A DNA stretch of 60,846 nt from Clostridia bacterium (GTDB lineage Bacteria; Bacillota; Clostridia; Christensenellales; Aristaeellaceae). The stretch spans positions 1 to 60,846 of the forward strand of contig JAFXUZ010000073.1 in the NCBI GenBank assembly GCA_017524725.1, written 5' to 3'. The notes under the pieces were generated by a model. The model saw only the letters and a program-made list of their open reading frames with translations. It had not been told where the DNA came from and ran no database searches. The stretch's first letter is position 1; each line of letters starts with the position of its first letter. This document shows, piece by piece, positions 40,289 to 48,945 of this stretch. The position numbers and the translations under genes were made by a program.

Positions 40289-41656
40289 ATGGATTTCAAA
40301 AATGATATCAGGTTCCGGGGCATCAGGCCGTTTGAAAAAAAGCTATGGCTGTCATCCCCAACGATCCATGGGGAGGAGCAGCGCTGGGTGGACGAAGCCA
40401 TCAGGACCAACTGGGTCTCCACCATCGGCGCGAATATCAACGAGATAGAAAAAAACATCGCGCAATACGTGGGCTGCAGGTATGCCGTGGCCCTCAGTTC
40501 CGGCACGGCGGCGCTGCATGTGGCAACCAAGCTGGCAGGAGAGAAGCTGTACGGTATGGCACGCCCCAATCACGGCACGCTGGAAGGCAAAAAAGTTTTC
40601 TGTTCGGACGTGACCTTTTCCGCTTCCATCAATCCGGTGGCGTACGAGGACGGCGAGGCGGTTTTCATCGATACCGAGCCGGACACCTGGAACATGTCCC
40701 CGGAAGCCCTGGAAAAAGCTTTTCAGATCTATCCGGAAGTCAGGCTCATCGTGGTGGCTCACCTTTACGGCACGCCGGGCAAGGTGGCTGAGATCAGGCG
40801 GATCGCCGACGCCCATGGCGCCCTGATCGTTGAGGACGCCGCGGAAAGCCTGGGGGCCAGGTATTTCCTTCCGATGGACCTGTGCACAGACAGGGACGAA
40901 CGTGCCGAGGCCGGGAATGTGAACGGCGTGGACGGCTGGTGGGTGGAGACCGGCGCCCTGGGGGATTACAACTGCATCTCCTTCAACGGCAACAAAATCA
41001 TTACCGGTTCCTCCGGCGGCATGTTCCTGACGGATTCCCTGGAGGACTGCAACAAAGTGAAAAAATGGTCCACCCAAAGCCGCGAGGATGCGCCGTGGTA
41101 TCAGCATGAGGAGATCGGCTATAACTACCGCATGAGCAATATCGTCGCCGGCATCGTCCGGGGGCAGTTGCCCTACCTGGATATGCATATCGACCAGAAG
41201 CGGGCGATCTACGAGCGGTACAAGGCGGGCTTCAGGGGCCTGCCGGTCACCATGAACCCCTTCGATGCCTCTGTTTCCGAGCCCAATTACTGGCTTTCCT
41301 GCCTGCTGATCAACAGCGATGCCATGGCGCCCCATGTGCGCGGGGAGAAGGACCAATTGTGGCAGCATGAGAGCGGCAAATCATCCCCCGGAGAGATCCT
41401 GGCGGCTATGGCGGCCTTCAACGCCGAAGGACGTCCCATCTGGAAGCCGATGCATATGCAGCCCATCTATCGCAGCAATCCCTTTATCACCGCGGAAGGC
41501 AACGGACGGGCCAGGAGCAACGCCTACATCAGCGGGAAGGGCCAGGATGTGGGGGAGGACCTGTACCGCAGGGGCCTGTGCCTGCCGAGCGACAACAAGA
41601 TGACGGCGGAACAGCAGAAGATAATAATAGATATTATACATAGATGCTTCTGTTAG
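40289..41656 (+). CDS. DegT/DnrJ/EryC1-family sugar aminotransferase
   Basis: A 455-residue PLP-dependent enzyme that would add an amino group to a keto-sugar nucleotide for the EPS repeat unit. Family motifs: SSGTAALHVATK, DVTFSASINPVAYE, VAHLYGTPG, VEDAAESLGA, and the PLP lysine in SFNGNKIITGSSGGM. It is about 70 residues longer than usual, with extra stretches before the PLP lysine (CTDRDERAEAGNVNGVDGWW) and near the C-terminus (RGEKDQLWQHESGKSSPG). The start is set at 40289 by GAGAGGG 9 nt upstream. It is the last GC-rich gene of the head region; composition changes just downstream. No complete 4,6-dehydratase is present in the locus to supply its substrate. Confidence 0.85.
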   Translation: MDFKNDIRFRGIRPFEKKLWLSSPTIHGEEQRWVDEAIRTNWVSTIGANINEIEKNIAQYVGCRYAVALSSGTAALHVATKLAGEKLYGMARPNHGTLEGKKVFCSDVTFSASINPVAYEDGEAVFIDTEPDTWNMSPEALEKAFQIYPEVRLIVVAHLYGTPGKVAEIRRIADAHGALIVEDAAESLGARYFLPMDLCTDRDERAEAGNVNGVDGWWVETGALGDYNCISFNGNKIITGSSGGMFLTDSLEDCNKVKKWSTQSREDAPWYQHEEIGYNYRMSNIVAGIVRGQLPYLDMHIDQKRAIYERYKAGFRGLPVTMNPFDASVSEPNYWLSCLLINSDAMAPHVRGEKDQLWQHESGKSSPGEILAAMAAFNAEGRPIWKPMHMQPIYRSNPFITAEGNGRARSNAYISGKGQDVGEDLYRRGLCLPSDNKMTAEQQKIIIDIIHRCFC

Positions 41657-41814
41657 GATAATCCTGATTTGTTATTTTTGCATTTTGATTTGAACTTTAA
41701 AAACAAATGGCATGTGAACAGGATGATAAAAAGATTCATACTGTCCGGAACATTGGAAAAAAATATCTTTCGACTGGATTTGCTGACTTATAGTTTTTTT
41801 CAGGAGTGACAAGA
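41657..41814. other. Composition boundary / AT-rich spacer
   Basis: This 158-bp spacer is strongly AT-rich and starts directly after the DegT stop. The following genes keep this lower GC composition and use AT-ending codons, unlike the head genes. It is probably a recombination junction between the conserved and variable parts of the EPS locus. I see no convincing promoter or terminator. Confidence 0.5.
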
Positions 41815-42498
41815 ATGGAAAAACAAGGAAAAAATTGTTTATACAATCGGTATATAAAACGATTGTTAGATATCCTATTCTCGCTGATCGCTCTTCTGGT
41901 GCTTGGAATCCCAATGCTAATCGTTGGTGTACTGATAAGGATTGATATGGGGAGTCCTGTGTTTTTTAAACAACACCGTATAGGCAAGGATGACAAAGAG
42001 TTTGCATTGCTGAAATTCCGTTCAATGAAAGATCTGCGTGACGAAAATGGTGTGTTTCTTCCTGATGATCAAAGAATAACAAAGTTGGGACGTTTCATTC
42101 GTTCTTTTTCAATTGATGAATTGCCTGGCTTGCTGAATATCATCAAGGGAGATATGAGCATCATTGGTCCACGCCCGTTGCCGACGCGATATTTGGAACG
42201 TTACACATCGGAGCAGCGCCGACGTCACGAGGTGAGACCGGGCTTGTCCAATCCATCAACTGTGAATGGACGAAACCTTCAAACTTGGGAACAACAGTTT
42301 GAAGGAGATGTGTGGTATGTGGACCATGTGAGTTTTGCGGTGGACGTCAAAAGTGTGTTCAATACGATAAAGATTGTATTGAAACGGGAGGGTGCTACTG
42401 CTGAGGATGGCGGTGCCAGAGAAGAATTCATCGGTATTGCTGATGTTTCCCAACTTAAAACGGATTCCGAAGGTAATTTTATGAATATCAAATCATGA
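41815..42498 (+). CDS. Initiating undecaprenyl-phosphate sugar-1-phosphate transferase
   Basis: A 227-residue bacterial sugar transferase (WcaJ/EpsL/PglC class) that starts the repeat unit on undecaprenyl phosphate. It has a single N-terminal membrane segment (about 20-42; KRLLDILFSLIALLVLGIP), KFRSM, DELPGLLNIIKGDMSIIGPRPL with the catalytic Asp-Glu pair, and PGLSNPSTVNGRN. A C-terminal extension (about 195-227) is poorly conserved. Start at 41815, with CAGGAG 8 nt upstream. It is the first AT-rich gene, and the identity of the first sugar cannot be inferred. Confidence 0.88.
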   Translation: MEKQGKNCLYNRYIKRLLDILFSLIALLVLGIPMLIVGVLIRIDMGSPVFFKQHRIGKDDKEFALLKFRSMKDLRDENGVFLPDDQRITKLGRFIRSFSIDELPGLLNIIKGDMSIIGPRPLPTRYLERYTSEQRRRHEVRPGLSNPSTVNGRNLQTWEQQFEGDVWYVDHVSFAVDVKSVFNTIKIVLKREGATAEDGGAREEFIGIADVSQLKTDSEGNFMNIKS

Positions 42499-42514
42499 TG
42501 GGGTAAGCAAAGAT

Positions 42515-43261
42515 ATGATGAGTTTTGCGGATAGAGTTCTTGCTGCTCGGCTGGGCCAGACGCATCTGTTCTGCATAGGCCAGGCGGGTTTTGTTGTCAA
42601 GAGTGCTAACGGACAGTTACTTGGTATTGATATGTACCTATCAGAGTGTGTGGAGAGGGTGGAAGGTCATGTGGGCTACAAGCGACTTCTGCCCAAACTG
42701 TTTGAACCTGACGAGCTGGTATTTGACTGTGTGATAGCAACACATTTTCACCGTGATCACTTGGATATCGATGCACTGCCTGGCCTGATGGATAATAACA
42801 AAACGATACTGTTTGCTGCAAAGGACTGTGTGGATGATACGCGGGGATATGCACGCATACAGTACGTAGCTCCAGGTGATCACGCTGCATGCGGTGATTA
42901 CAAGTTGGATTTCGTGAAATGTGATCATGGTACCGGCGCGCCGCAGGCTGTGGGCGTGATCATTACAGTAGATGGGAAAAAGATCTACGAGGCAGGTGAC
43001 ACTTGCCTGCATACTGAATGGGCGGATGAACTGCCCAAGGATATCGATGTGATGATCGCTCCAATCAATGGTGCTTATGGGAACATGAATGAAATGGAGT
43101 GCGCAGCTTATGCTCAAGCTGTTCAGCCGAAGCTGACGGTGCCATGCCATTATGGTATGTTTGCGGCTCATGGCGGCAACCCAGGCAAGTTTTATGAGAT
43201 TATGGTTGAAAAGAAGTTGCCATTTCTGTTTATGACACAGGGTGAAGACGTGTTGCTCTAA
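42515..43261 (+). CDS. Metallo-beta-lactamase-fold hydrolase (UlaG-like)
   Basis: A 248-residue MBL-fold protein. The metal-binding signature is ATHFHRDHLD (about 75-84, HxHxDH); further ligands are likely in CDHGTGAP, YEAGDTCLHTEW and PCHYGMFAAHGG. The closest look is to UlaG (L-ascorbate-6-phosphate lactonase) and related lactonase-like MBL proteins. In this EPS context it may open or hydrolyse a sugar lactone or phosphoester intermediate. It lies 16 nt after the sugar transferase gene. Function inferred only at fold level. Confidence 0.75.
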   Translation: MMSFADRVLAARLGQTHLFCIGQAGFVVKSANGQLLGIDMYLSECVERVEGHVGYKRLLPKLFEPDELVFDCVIATHFHRDHLDIDALPGLMDNNKTILFAAKDCVDDTRGYARIQYVAPGDHAACGDYKLDFVKCDHGTGAPQAVGVIITVDGKKIYEAGDTCLHTEWADELPKDIDVMIAPINGAYGNMNEMECAAYAQAVQPKLTVPCHYGMFAAHGGNPGKFYEIMVEKKLPFLFMTQGEDVLL

Positions 43262-43298
43262 TATACGAAGTTTTCAAGAGCGGAATGGGTGATACAAA

Positions 43299-43880
43299 AT
43301 GAATGCGAAAAGGTTATGGCATACATTTCGACTGTGGTTGATTGGCGGTGCGGGAAAACGTGCCCGGTATCTACGTAAGAAGAAACTGTTTGCCTCGGTT
43401 GGTGAAGATTGCAGTTATATGCCGCGCATTATTCCATTGTATGCTAAACTGATCAAAATGGGGAACCATGTGCATATTGCATCTGATGTAGTTTTTGTCA
43501 CGCATGACGTTACACATCATGTGCTGAACAGTTACTTGGCATCCAATAACACTGATGCACCAAAGATTCAAGAAAAAATGGGCTGTATAGAGATTAGTAA
43601 TAATGTGTTTATCGGAGCAAAAACGATGATCCTTCCAAATGTTAGAATAGGCAGTAATGTGATTGTTGGTGCAGGCAGTATCGTAACACGTGATCTTCCA
43701 GATAATTGTGTTGCAGTTGGTACACCTGCCAAACCAATTGGCACATTTCAGGATTTCCTGAATAAGAGGTTAAACGAACAGCGTTATGAAGGCCCTATTA
43801 CTGTACAGCATCAGGATGTGCTTGAAGAATGGGTTGATTGTTGCTGGAAGGAATTCTATCACCAAAGAGAGCAAATCTGA
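43299..43880 (+). CDS. Left-handed beta-helix acyltransferase
   Basis: A 193-residue hexapeptide-repeat acetyl/acyltransferase. The beta-helix is visible in NHVHIASDVVFVTHDV, IEISNNVFIGAKTMILPNVRIGSNVIVGAGSIVTRDLPDN with I-x-x-x-x regularity, and ends in VAVGTPAKPIG, which is the typical cap. The first His pair (THDVTHH) is a catalytic candidate. It would O- or N-acylate a sugar or pendant group of the repeat unit. It is part of an MBL, acyltransferase, ATP-grasp, SDR run with short spacers. Confidence 0.8.
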   Translation: MNAKRLWHTFRLWLIGGAGKRARYLRKKKLFASVGEDCSYMPRIIPLYAKLIKMGNHVHIASDVVFVTHDVTHHVLNSYLASNNTDAPKIQEKMGCIEISNNVFIGAKTMILPNVRIGSNVIVGAGSIVTRDLPDNCVAVGTPAKPIGTFQDFLNKRLNEQRYEGPITVQHQDVLEEWVDCCWKEFYHQREQI

Positions 43881-43897
43881 TATCGGAGGGAACACAT

Positions 43898-45184
43898 ATG
43901 AAGGAATTTGAAGGAAAGAAATTGTTGATCCTTGGTGGAAACCCGGAAACTATTCCGCTTGTTGAAATTGCAAATAACTGGGGGATCAAGACGATTGTAG
44001 CGTCTGCAAGACATGCAGATCCGGCGAAAGCATATGCCTGGAAGGCCTGTGATTTTAAAGGGCTTGATGTTGGTACAGTAATCAAAATCGCAACAGAAGA
44101 ACAGGTTGACGGAGTTCTTGTTGGCGTCGCTGATATTCTTGTACCGATGTATTGTAAAGTTTGTGAAGCTTTGGATCTGCCATGCTATGCAACACAAGAA
44201 ATCGTTGACGTATTCAGTTTTAAGGATGTATTCAAGTCGACCTGTGAGCGTTATGGTGTTCACGGAATACCGGAATTCTATCTTGATGCCGAACTGCGAA
44301 GAGAAGATCTCGACAAAATCCAATATCCTGTTATGGTGAAACCTGTAGACAATGGCGGCGGTGTTGGAATGACTGTGGCCTATAATGAGAATGAGCTGCG
44401 AAAAGGAGTTGAGGTGGCACTGGAGAACAGCCACTCAAAACGCTTTATTGTAGAAAAATATATGCAATGTGACGATATGGGCATGTATTATACCTTTAAG
44501 GACGGATACTGTTCCGCATCGTGTATTTATGATCGCTACACCACGGATGAGCAGCCCGGCCTTTCCCGCGTATGCCTTGGCGGAACGTATCCGTCCAAGC
44601 ATCTTGACGAATATTTTGAGCGGATGCATCCCAATGCTTTGCGCCTGTTCAAGGAAATCGGGATTCAGAACGGTGTTCTGATGCTTTCCGGTTTTTATGA
44701 GAATGGTGAATTTTATGTGTATGATACGGGATTCCGTCTCCAGGGAGAGGCGCCGCATCTTCTGATGAAAGCGATCCACGGTTTTGACCAGCGCGAAATG
44801 CTGATTCGGTTCGCGCTTACGGGATCGGAGGGAGATTTAGATTTACGTACTGCCGACGATACCAAACTACGCGGAAAATGGGCCAGCACTTTGTGGTTCC
44901 TTCTTAAGCAGGGGCATATCGCTAAGATCGAGGGCTTAGAGGATATTGAGCATGATAAGCGTGTTGTGGCCAACATCCAGCGGTTGCATGAAGGCGACAA
45001 CGTGCTGTCGGAATGGATCGGCAATGAAAAACAGGTACTAACGAGAATGTATCTTGTATGCGACAGTAAGGAAGAACTGGCTGCCTGTCTAAAGGAATAC
45101 CAGGCCAAGGTAAAAGTGTTTGATGAGCATGGAAAAAATCTGGTTCTAAAGGGCTTTGATGTAGACAAAGCACTTTGCTTATAA
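43898..45184 (+). CDS. ATP-grasp carboxylate-amine ligase-like protein
   Basis: A 428-residue ATP-grasp enzyme. The N-terminal Rossmann-like domain begins KKLLILGGNPETIPLVEIANN, the ATP-binding part contains YPVMVKPVDNGGGVGM (about 146-161) and RFIVEKYM, and the metal site is at VYDTGFRLQGEAP. The fold joins an amine to an acyl phosphate, as in PurK/PurT, carbamoyl phosphate synthase and peptide ligases. In capsule clusters such enzymes may amide-link amino acids to uronic acids or make unusual acyl groups. CGGAGG precedes the ATG. The substrate is unknown; the location next to acyltransferase and SDR genes suggests synthesis of a decorating group. Confidence 0.8.
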   Translation: MKEFEGKKLLILGGNPETIPLVEIANNWGIKTIVASARHADPAKAYAWKACDFKGLDVGTVIKIATEEQVDGVLVGVADILVPMYCKVCEALDLPCYATQEIVDVFSFKDVFKSTCERYGVHGIPEFYLDAELRREDLDKIQYPVMVKPVDNGGGVGMTVAYNENELRKGVEVALENSHSKRFIVEKYMQCDDMGMYYTFKDGYCSASCIYDRYTTDEQPGLSRVCLGGTYPSKHLDEYFERMHPNALRLFKEIGIQNGVLMLSGFYENGEFYVYDTGFRLQGEAPHLLMKAIHGFDQREMLIRFALTGSEGDLDLRTADDTKLRGKWASTLWFLLKQGHIAKIEGLEDIEHDKRVVANIQRLHEGDNVLSEWIGNEKQVLTRMYLVCDSKEELAACLKEYQAKVKVFDEHGKNLVLKGFDVDKALCL

Positions 45185-45196
45185 CCGGAGGAGAAT

Positions 45197-45967
45197 ATGG
45201 AGAACCTGAAACTGAAGGACAAGGTCATTGTTGTTTCCGGCGGTACCAAAGGTGTTGGCCGGGCGGCAGCCGAAGAGTATGCCAGGCAAGGAGCATACGT
45301 AGTTATTGGTGGCCGTGATGAGGAATCTGCAATGAAATCCATAAGACTGATGCATACGTATGGTTCGGATGGCCTTTTTGTCCATACAGATTTGCTGAAG
45401 GTGGAGGACTGTAAAAATCTGTTCGCCAAAGCGTATGAGCGCTTTGGCAAGATAAATGGTTTTTTTAATTATGCAGGTGTAACGCCTGTGAGCCCTCTTG
45501 ACTCATGTGATGAAGAGACCTTTGATTGGGTCATGGATGTGAATTTTAAAGCTTGCTTTTTCTGCTGTCAGCAAGCTATAAAATATATGCGCATGAATGG
45601 CGGCGGTTCCATTGTCCTGACAGGTTCTGCTCATGCATGGGGAGGTCAAAAGGATCGCGCTGCGTACGCATGTTCAAAAGGTGTGCTTCGTATTTTAATG
45701 GAACATATTGCCCATCAGTATGCATGTGAACAGATCCGATGCAATTACCTGACCCTGGGATGGACTCCAACGGAGGGTGAGGTGAGCCTGCGTAATAGCC
45801 AGGGTGAAAGCGAAGCTGAGCTTCGAAGACGAGCTGCGGGCATTCTTCCAATGGGTAGAATGTGCGAACGGACGGATTACCTTGACGCTTTGGTTTACCT
45901 TATGAGTGATGTGTCGAGTATGATGACTGGAAGTACGTTCAGGATTACAGCGGGCGAATACATTTGA
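45197..45967 (+). CDS. SDR-family oxidoreductase
   Basis: A 256-residue classical short-chain dehydrogenase. NAD(P) site VSGGTKGVGRAAAEEYA (about 13-29), NYAGVTP (the NNAG equivalent, with Tyr in place of Asn), catalytic Ser in TGSAHAWGG and the YACSKG Tyr-Lys pair. It would oxidise or reduce a hydroxyl or keto group of a small substrate or sugar derivative. It has a GGAGGAG site and lies 12 nt after the ATP-grasp gene, so the two are co-translated. Confidence 0.85.
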   Translation: MENLKLKDKVIVVSGGTKGVGRAAAEEYARQGAYVVIGGRDEESAMKSIRLMHTYGSDGLFVHTDLLKVEDCKNLFAKAYERFGKINGFFNYAGVTPVSPLDSCDEETFDWVMDVNFKACFFCCQQAIKYMRMNGGGSIVLTGSAHAWGGQKDRAAYACSKGVLRILMEHIAHQYACEQIRCNYLTLGWTPTEGEVSLRNSQGESEAELRRRAAGILPMGRMCERTDYLDALVYLMSDVSSMMTGSTFRITAGEYI

Positions 45968-46054
45968 GAAATTAAGAGTATTTCATGCTATGAAAACCAT
46001 TTTACTATGGATTTTTTGAGCGTACCCATACTAGGAAGGGGTTGATCCATCAAT

Positions 46055-47020
46055 ATGGATGATGAGAAGCTTATCAGCTTGGTGGTACCTGTTTTTAATG
46101 TTGAAGACTATCTGCAACGTTGTGTTGAAAGCCTCATTGCTCAAACCTATAAAAACATTGAGATTATTCTTGTTGATGATGGTGCTACGGATAAAAGCGG
46201 AGAAATGTGCGATCAACTTGCGTTAATTGACCGGCGTATAGTAACCTTTCACAAACCGAATGGCGGTTTATCGGATGCACGAAATTACGGAGTCGATAAA
46301 GCAAAAGGTGATTATATCATTTTTGTCGACTCGGATGATTATGTTATGCCGCAGTATGTAGAGCATTTATGGGAACTGAAAGAACAGTTTCAGGCAGACA
46401 TAGCCATTAACAGAGTCATACGTGTACAGGAGGGAAGAAAGCACACATCAAAATGTGAGGATTATCAATCGTTCTGCTGTGATTCAAGACAGGCTTTAAT
46501 TGAAGTGTATACGGGGCGACATGTGGGGTGGGAGGCTTATGCAAAGATTTATCCTAAAGAGCTGCTCCTAAAAGTTCCATCCCCTTCAGGTGTACAACAG
46601 GATTGTGCTTCAATGTACAAAATCATTGCTGAATGCAGGAAAATCGCAATAGGGAATTACGAAGATTATCAATATATCACACGGGAAGGCAGTATACTGA
46701 AAAGCAGGCTGTCCCCGAAGCATTTTAGAGTATTTGAGATATGTGAAGAATTTGACGATTTTATCCGCGGATATGATCCGACACTTCGTTTTCTGACTTC
46801 TGTTTTGTATCAAAGGCAGGTGATACAAATGCTGAATCTTCAGGAAATGGATGAAAATAGTTATAATGAAATTTTCAAACGGTATCGCGGCCGTTTCAGA
46901 AAAGATGCGTTCTCGATTATGCTTAACAATCAGCTGTCATGGCAAACGAAAGCATATCGCATTTTGCTTTGCAGTACACCCAAAGTATATCGCACCGTGG
47001 TAAAAAAAGCTACGTCTTAA
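46055..47020 (+). CDS. GT2-family glycosyltransferase
   Basis: A 321-residue GT-A fold family 2 glycosyltransferase: SLVVPVFNVEDYLQRCVESL, ILVDDGATDKSGEMCD, NGGLSDARNYG and the DxD metal motif FVDSDDY (about 90-96). It transfers one sugar of the repeat unit from a nucleotide donor in the cytoplasm. The C-terminal part (TGRHVGWEAYAKIY) is typical of capsule-linked GT2 enzymes. The region 45968-46054 before it has no gene. Confidence 0.88.
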   Translation: MDDEKLISLVVPVFNVEDYLQRCVESLIAQTYKNIEIILVDDGATDKSGEMCDQLALIDRRIVTFHKPNGGLSDARNYGVDKAKGDYIIFVDSDDYVMPQYVEHLWELKEQFQADIAINRVIRVQEGRKHTSKCEDYQSFCCDSRQALIEVYTGRHVGWEAYAKIYPKELLLKVPSPSGVQQDCASMYKIIAECRKIAIGNYEDYQYITREGSILKSRLSPKHFRVFEICEEFDDFIRGYDPTLRFLTSVLYQRQVIQMLNLQEMDENSYNEIFKRYRGRFRKDAFSIMLNNQLSWQTKAYRILLCSTPKVYRTVVKKATS

Positions 47021-47041
47021 TAGATTGTAGAGGGTTTAGGT

Positions 47042-47692
47042 ATGAATAAAAGAATCCAAGACGCGATCAATCGTCGGTTATGGTTGTTGAAATGTCAATG
47101 GAATAAAATCATGTATCATGATTTGAACGGCGAGAAGACGGGTATCAGCGTTATTTCTTGTAATTGTACAGGCGGATGTGTTATGAAAGAATATAATATG
47201 CGGTTCATGTCGCCGACAATAAATCTTGCTATCGGAGCTGCGGACTTTTTGAAGTTTTGTCAGAATCTACGGTATTATACTTCTTTGGCCCCGTCTTTAG
47301 CACTGGAGCCGATACAGTCTACACAAACCTATCCTTTGATTATGCTTGGAGATATATTGATTCACGCAATTCATTACGATTCCTTCGATAACTTTTGTGA
47401 GGCATGGAACAGAAGAGTATCAAGGATCAATTTCGATAAGCTCTTTTATATTTTTTCTGACAGGGACGGTTTTACGGTGGAGCTTCTGCCGGAGATTGAC
47501 AAACTGGAGACTCCGAAAGTTATGTTTGCAAAAGAAAAGTACGATGATTATGACTGGATTTGCGTTGTCCCTGGTTTTGAAAAGGAAAAAGAAGTTGGTA
47601 TACTCACGGATTATATGCAAGGAATCACCTGGAAAAGGCGGTATTCCGTGTATGATTTTGCAAAGACTTTTAGAGAGTTAATGCGATCATAA
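47042..47692 (+). CDS. DUF1919 exopolysaccharide-associated protein
   Basis: A 216-residue protein matching the DUF1919 pattern: a first strand ISVISCNCTGGCVMKEYNMRFMSPTINL followed by AADFLKFCQNLRYY, an aspartate-rich middle (FYIFSDRDGF) and a basic end. DUF1919 proteins occur in capsule/EPS clusters and are often suspected to act as glycosyl or phospho-transferases, but no activity is assigned. It is 21 nt after the GT2 gene. Confidence 0.75.
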   Translation: MNKRIQDAINRRLWLLKCQWNKIMYHDLNGEKTGISVISCNCTGGCVMKEYNMRFMSPTINLAIGAADFLKFCQNLRYYTSLAPSLALEPIQSTQTYPLIMLGDILIHAIHYDSFDNFCEAWNRRVSRINFDKLFYIFSDRDGFTVELLPEIDKLETPKVMFAKEKYDDYDWICVVPGFEKEKEVGILTDYMQGITWKRRYSVYDFAKTFRELMRS

Positions 47693-47714
47693 AAATGATG
47701 ATATGGGTGGTAGA

Positions 47715-48812
47715 ATGTTAAAGCGTGTGCTGGTATATGGGTTGAATAATTCCGTCGGGGGTGTTCAACAATATATAATGAACATTCAGGGAGCACTTGA
47801 AGAACGGATTGCGTTCTCGTTCCTTTTAGAAGGCAGTAACAATCGTTATGAGTCAGAGATTGTAGAACGTGGCGGGACTGTACTGTATATCCCTGAGTCA
47901 CGCGGTACCAAACATTTGTACAATGTTTTAAAAAAGTGCAGGCGGAATATTGATTGTATCTATGTAAATATAAGTAATTATACACATGAAGTGCTTGTGT
48001 TATTGATGCTGACCAGCATATTAAATTATAAAGTAGTAGTTCATTCACATGCAGCTAAATTAGAGACACAATTGAGTCCATTACATCGTATTACACATTT
48101 TCTTGTCGTAGGATGCGGAAGATGGTTATGCAGGAAAAACACCAGGCTGGCTGTTTCGCAGCGTGCCGGGAAATATATGTATGGCAATCATCGCTTTGAT
48201 ATTGTACCTCCTGGTATTGAAATGGATAAATTCAAGTATTCTGAAGAAAACAGACGGAGAATTCGGGAGTTATACAATTGTGAGAATCATTTTGTTCTTG
48301 GTGTAGTAGGGCGTCTTGTTTCTGTAAAAAATTACGAGTTTGCCATTCAGGTTTTTGCGCGTGTGAAAGAATTATGTAATGAGTGTGAAGTTTCGATGTT
48401 AATCGTTGGTGATGGTGAATTACGGCATATGCTTGAGAAATATGTGGATGAATTGGGAATTTCTCAATGTGTTCATTTTGTTGGAATGACAAATAAAGTC
48501 TCAGAATACTACAGTGCGATGGATTGTCTTCTGGGGACGTCTTTTAGTGAAGGATTACCGTTGGGGATCGTAGAAGCGCAAGTATCCGGACTGCGTTGCA
48601 TTTGTGCGGATGGGAACTATCCTAAAGAAATTGCTGTGACGGATTTAGTTGAAATGTTGCCGTTGTCTGTTGGCTCAGATGTATGGGCACTAAAGGTGTT
48701 GACAATACAAAAAGAATATGGGATGAAGCAAAGAAATAGTATTCAGGATACTCATCTGTTGGAGTTTGGCAAAACTGCGGTTGCGGATCGGTTGGCTGCG
48801 TATTTTGCATGA
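47715..48812 (+). CDS. GT4-family glycosyltransferase (GT-B fold)
   Basis: A 365-residue retaining-type glycosyltransferase. The N-terminal domain begins RVLVYGLNNSVGGVQQYI. The donor-site domain shows FVLGVVGRLVSVKNYEFAIQVF (about 199-220), LIVGDGELRHMLEKYV, VHFVGMTNKVSEYYSAMDCLLGTSFSEGLPLGIVEAQVSG, containing the E-x7-E motif. It adds one sugar to the growing unit. I place the start at ATG 47715, after GGGTGG; ATG 47703 is possible. Confidence 0.87.
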   Translation: MLKRVLVYGLNNSVGGVQQYIMNIQGALEERIAFSFLLEGSNNRYESEIVERGGTVLYIPESRGTKHLYNVLKKCRRNIDCIYVNISNYTHEVLVLLMLTSILNYKVVVHSHAAKLETQLSPLHRITHFLVVGCGRWLCRKNTRLAVSQRAGKYMYGNHRFDIVPPGIEMDKFKYSEENRRRIRELYNCENHFVLGVVGRLVSVKNYEFAIQVFARVKELCNECEVSMLIVGDGELRHMLEKYVDELGISQCVHFVGMTNKVSEYYSAMDCLLGTSFSEGLPLGIVEAQVSGLRCICADGNYPKEIAVTDLVEMLPLSVGSDVWALKVLTIQKEYGMKQRNSIQDTHLLEFGKTAVADRLAAYFA

Positions 48813-48945
48813 AACAGAACACGAACGACTGATAATGAAAATTGTTGTGAATATGCTTCAGTCTTATATGGCATAAAACGCACAAGCAAGTATACTCAAG
48901 GTCATGTCGTTTATCCTATAGGAATCTTAAACTGAGGAGAAAAAC

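Noticed and set aside
48813..48945. Possible small gene in the spacer between the GT4 and GT2 genes
   Set aside because: The spacer is AT-rich with no frame longer than about 20 codons having a ribosome-binding site.
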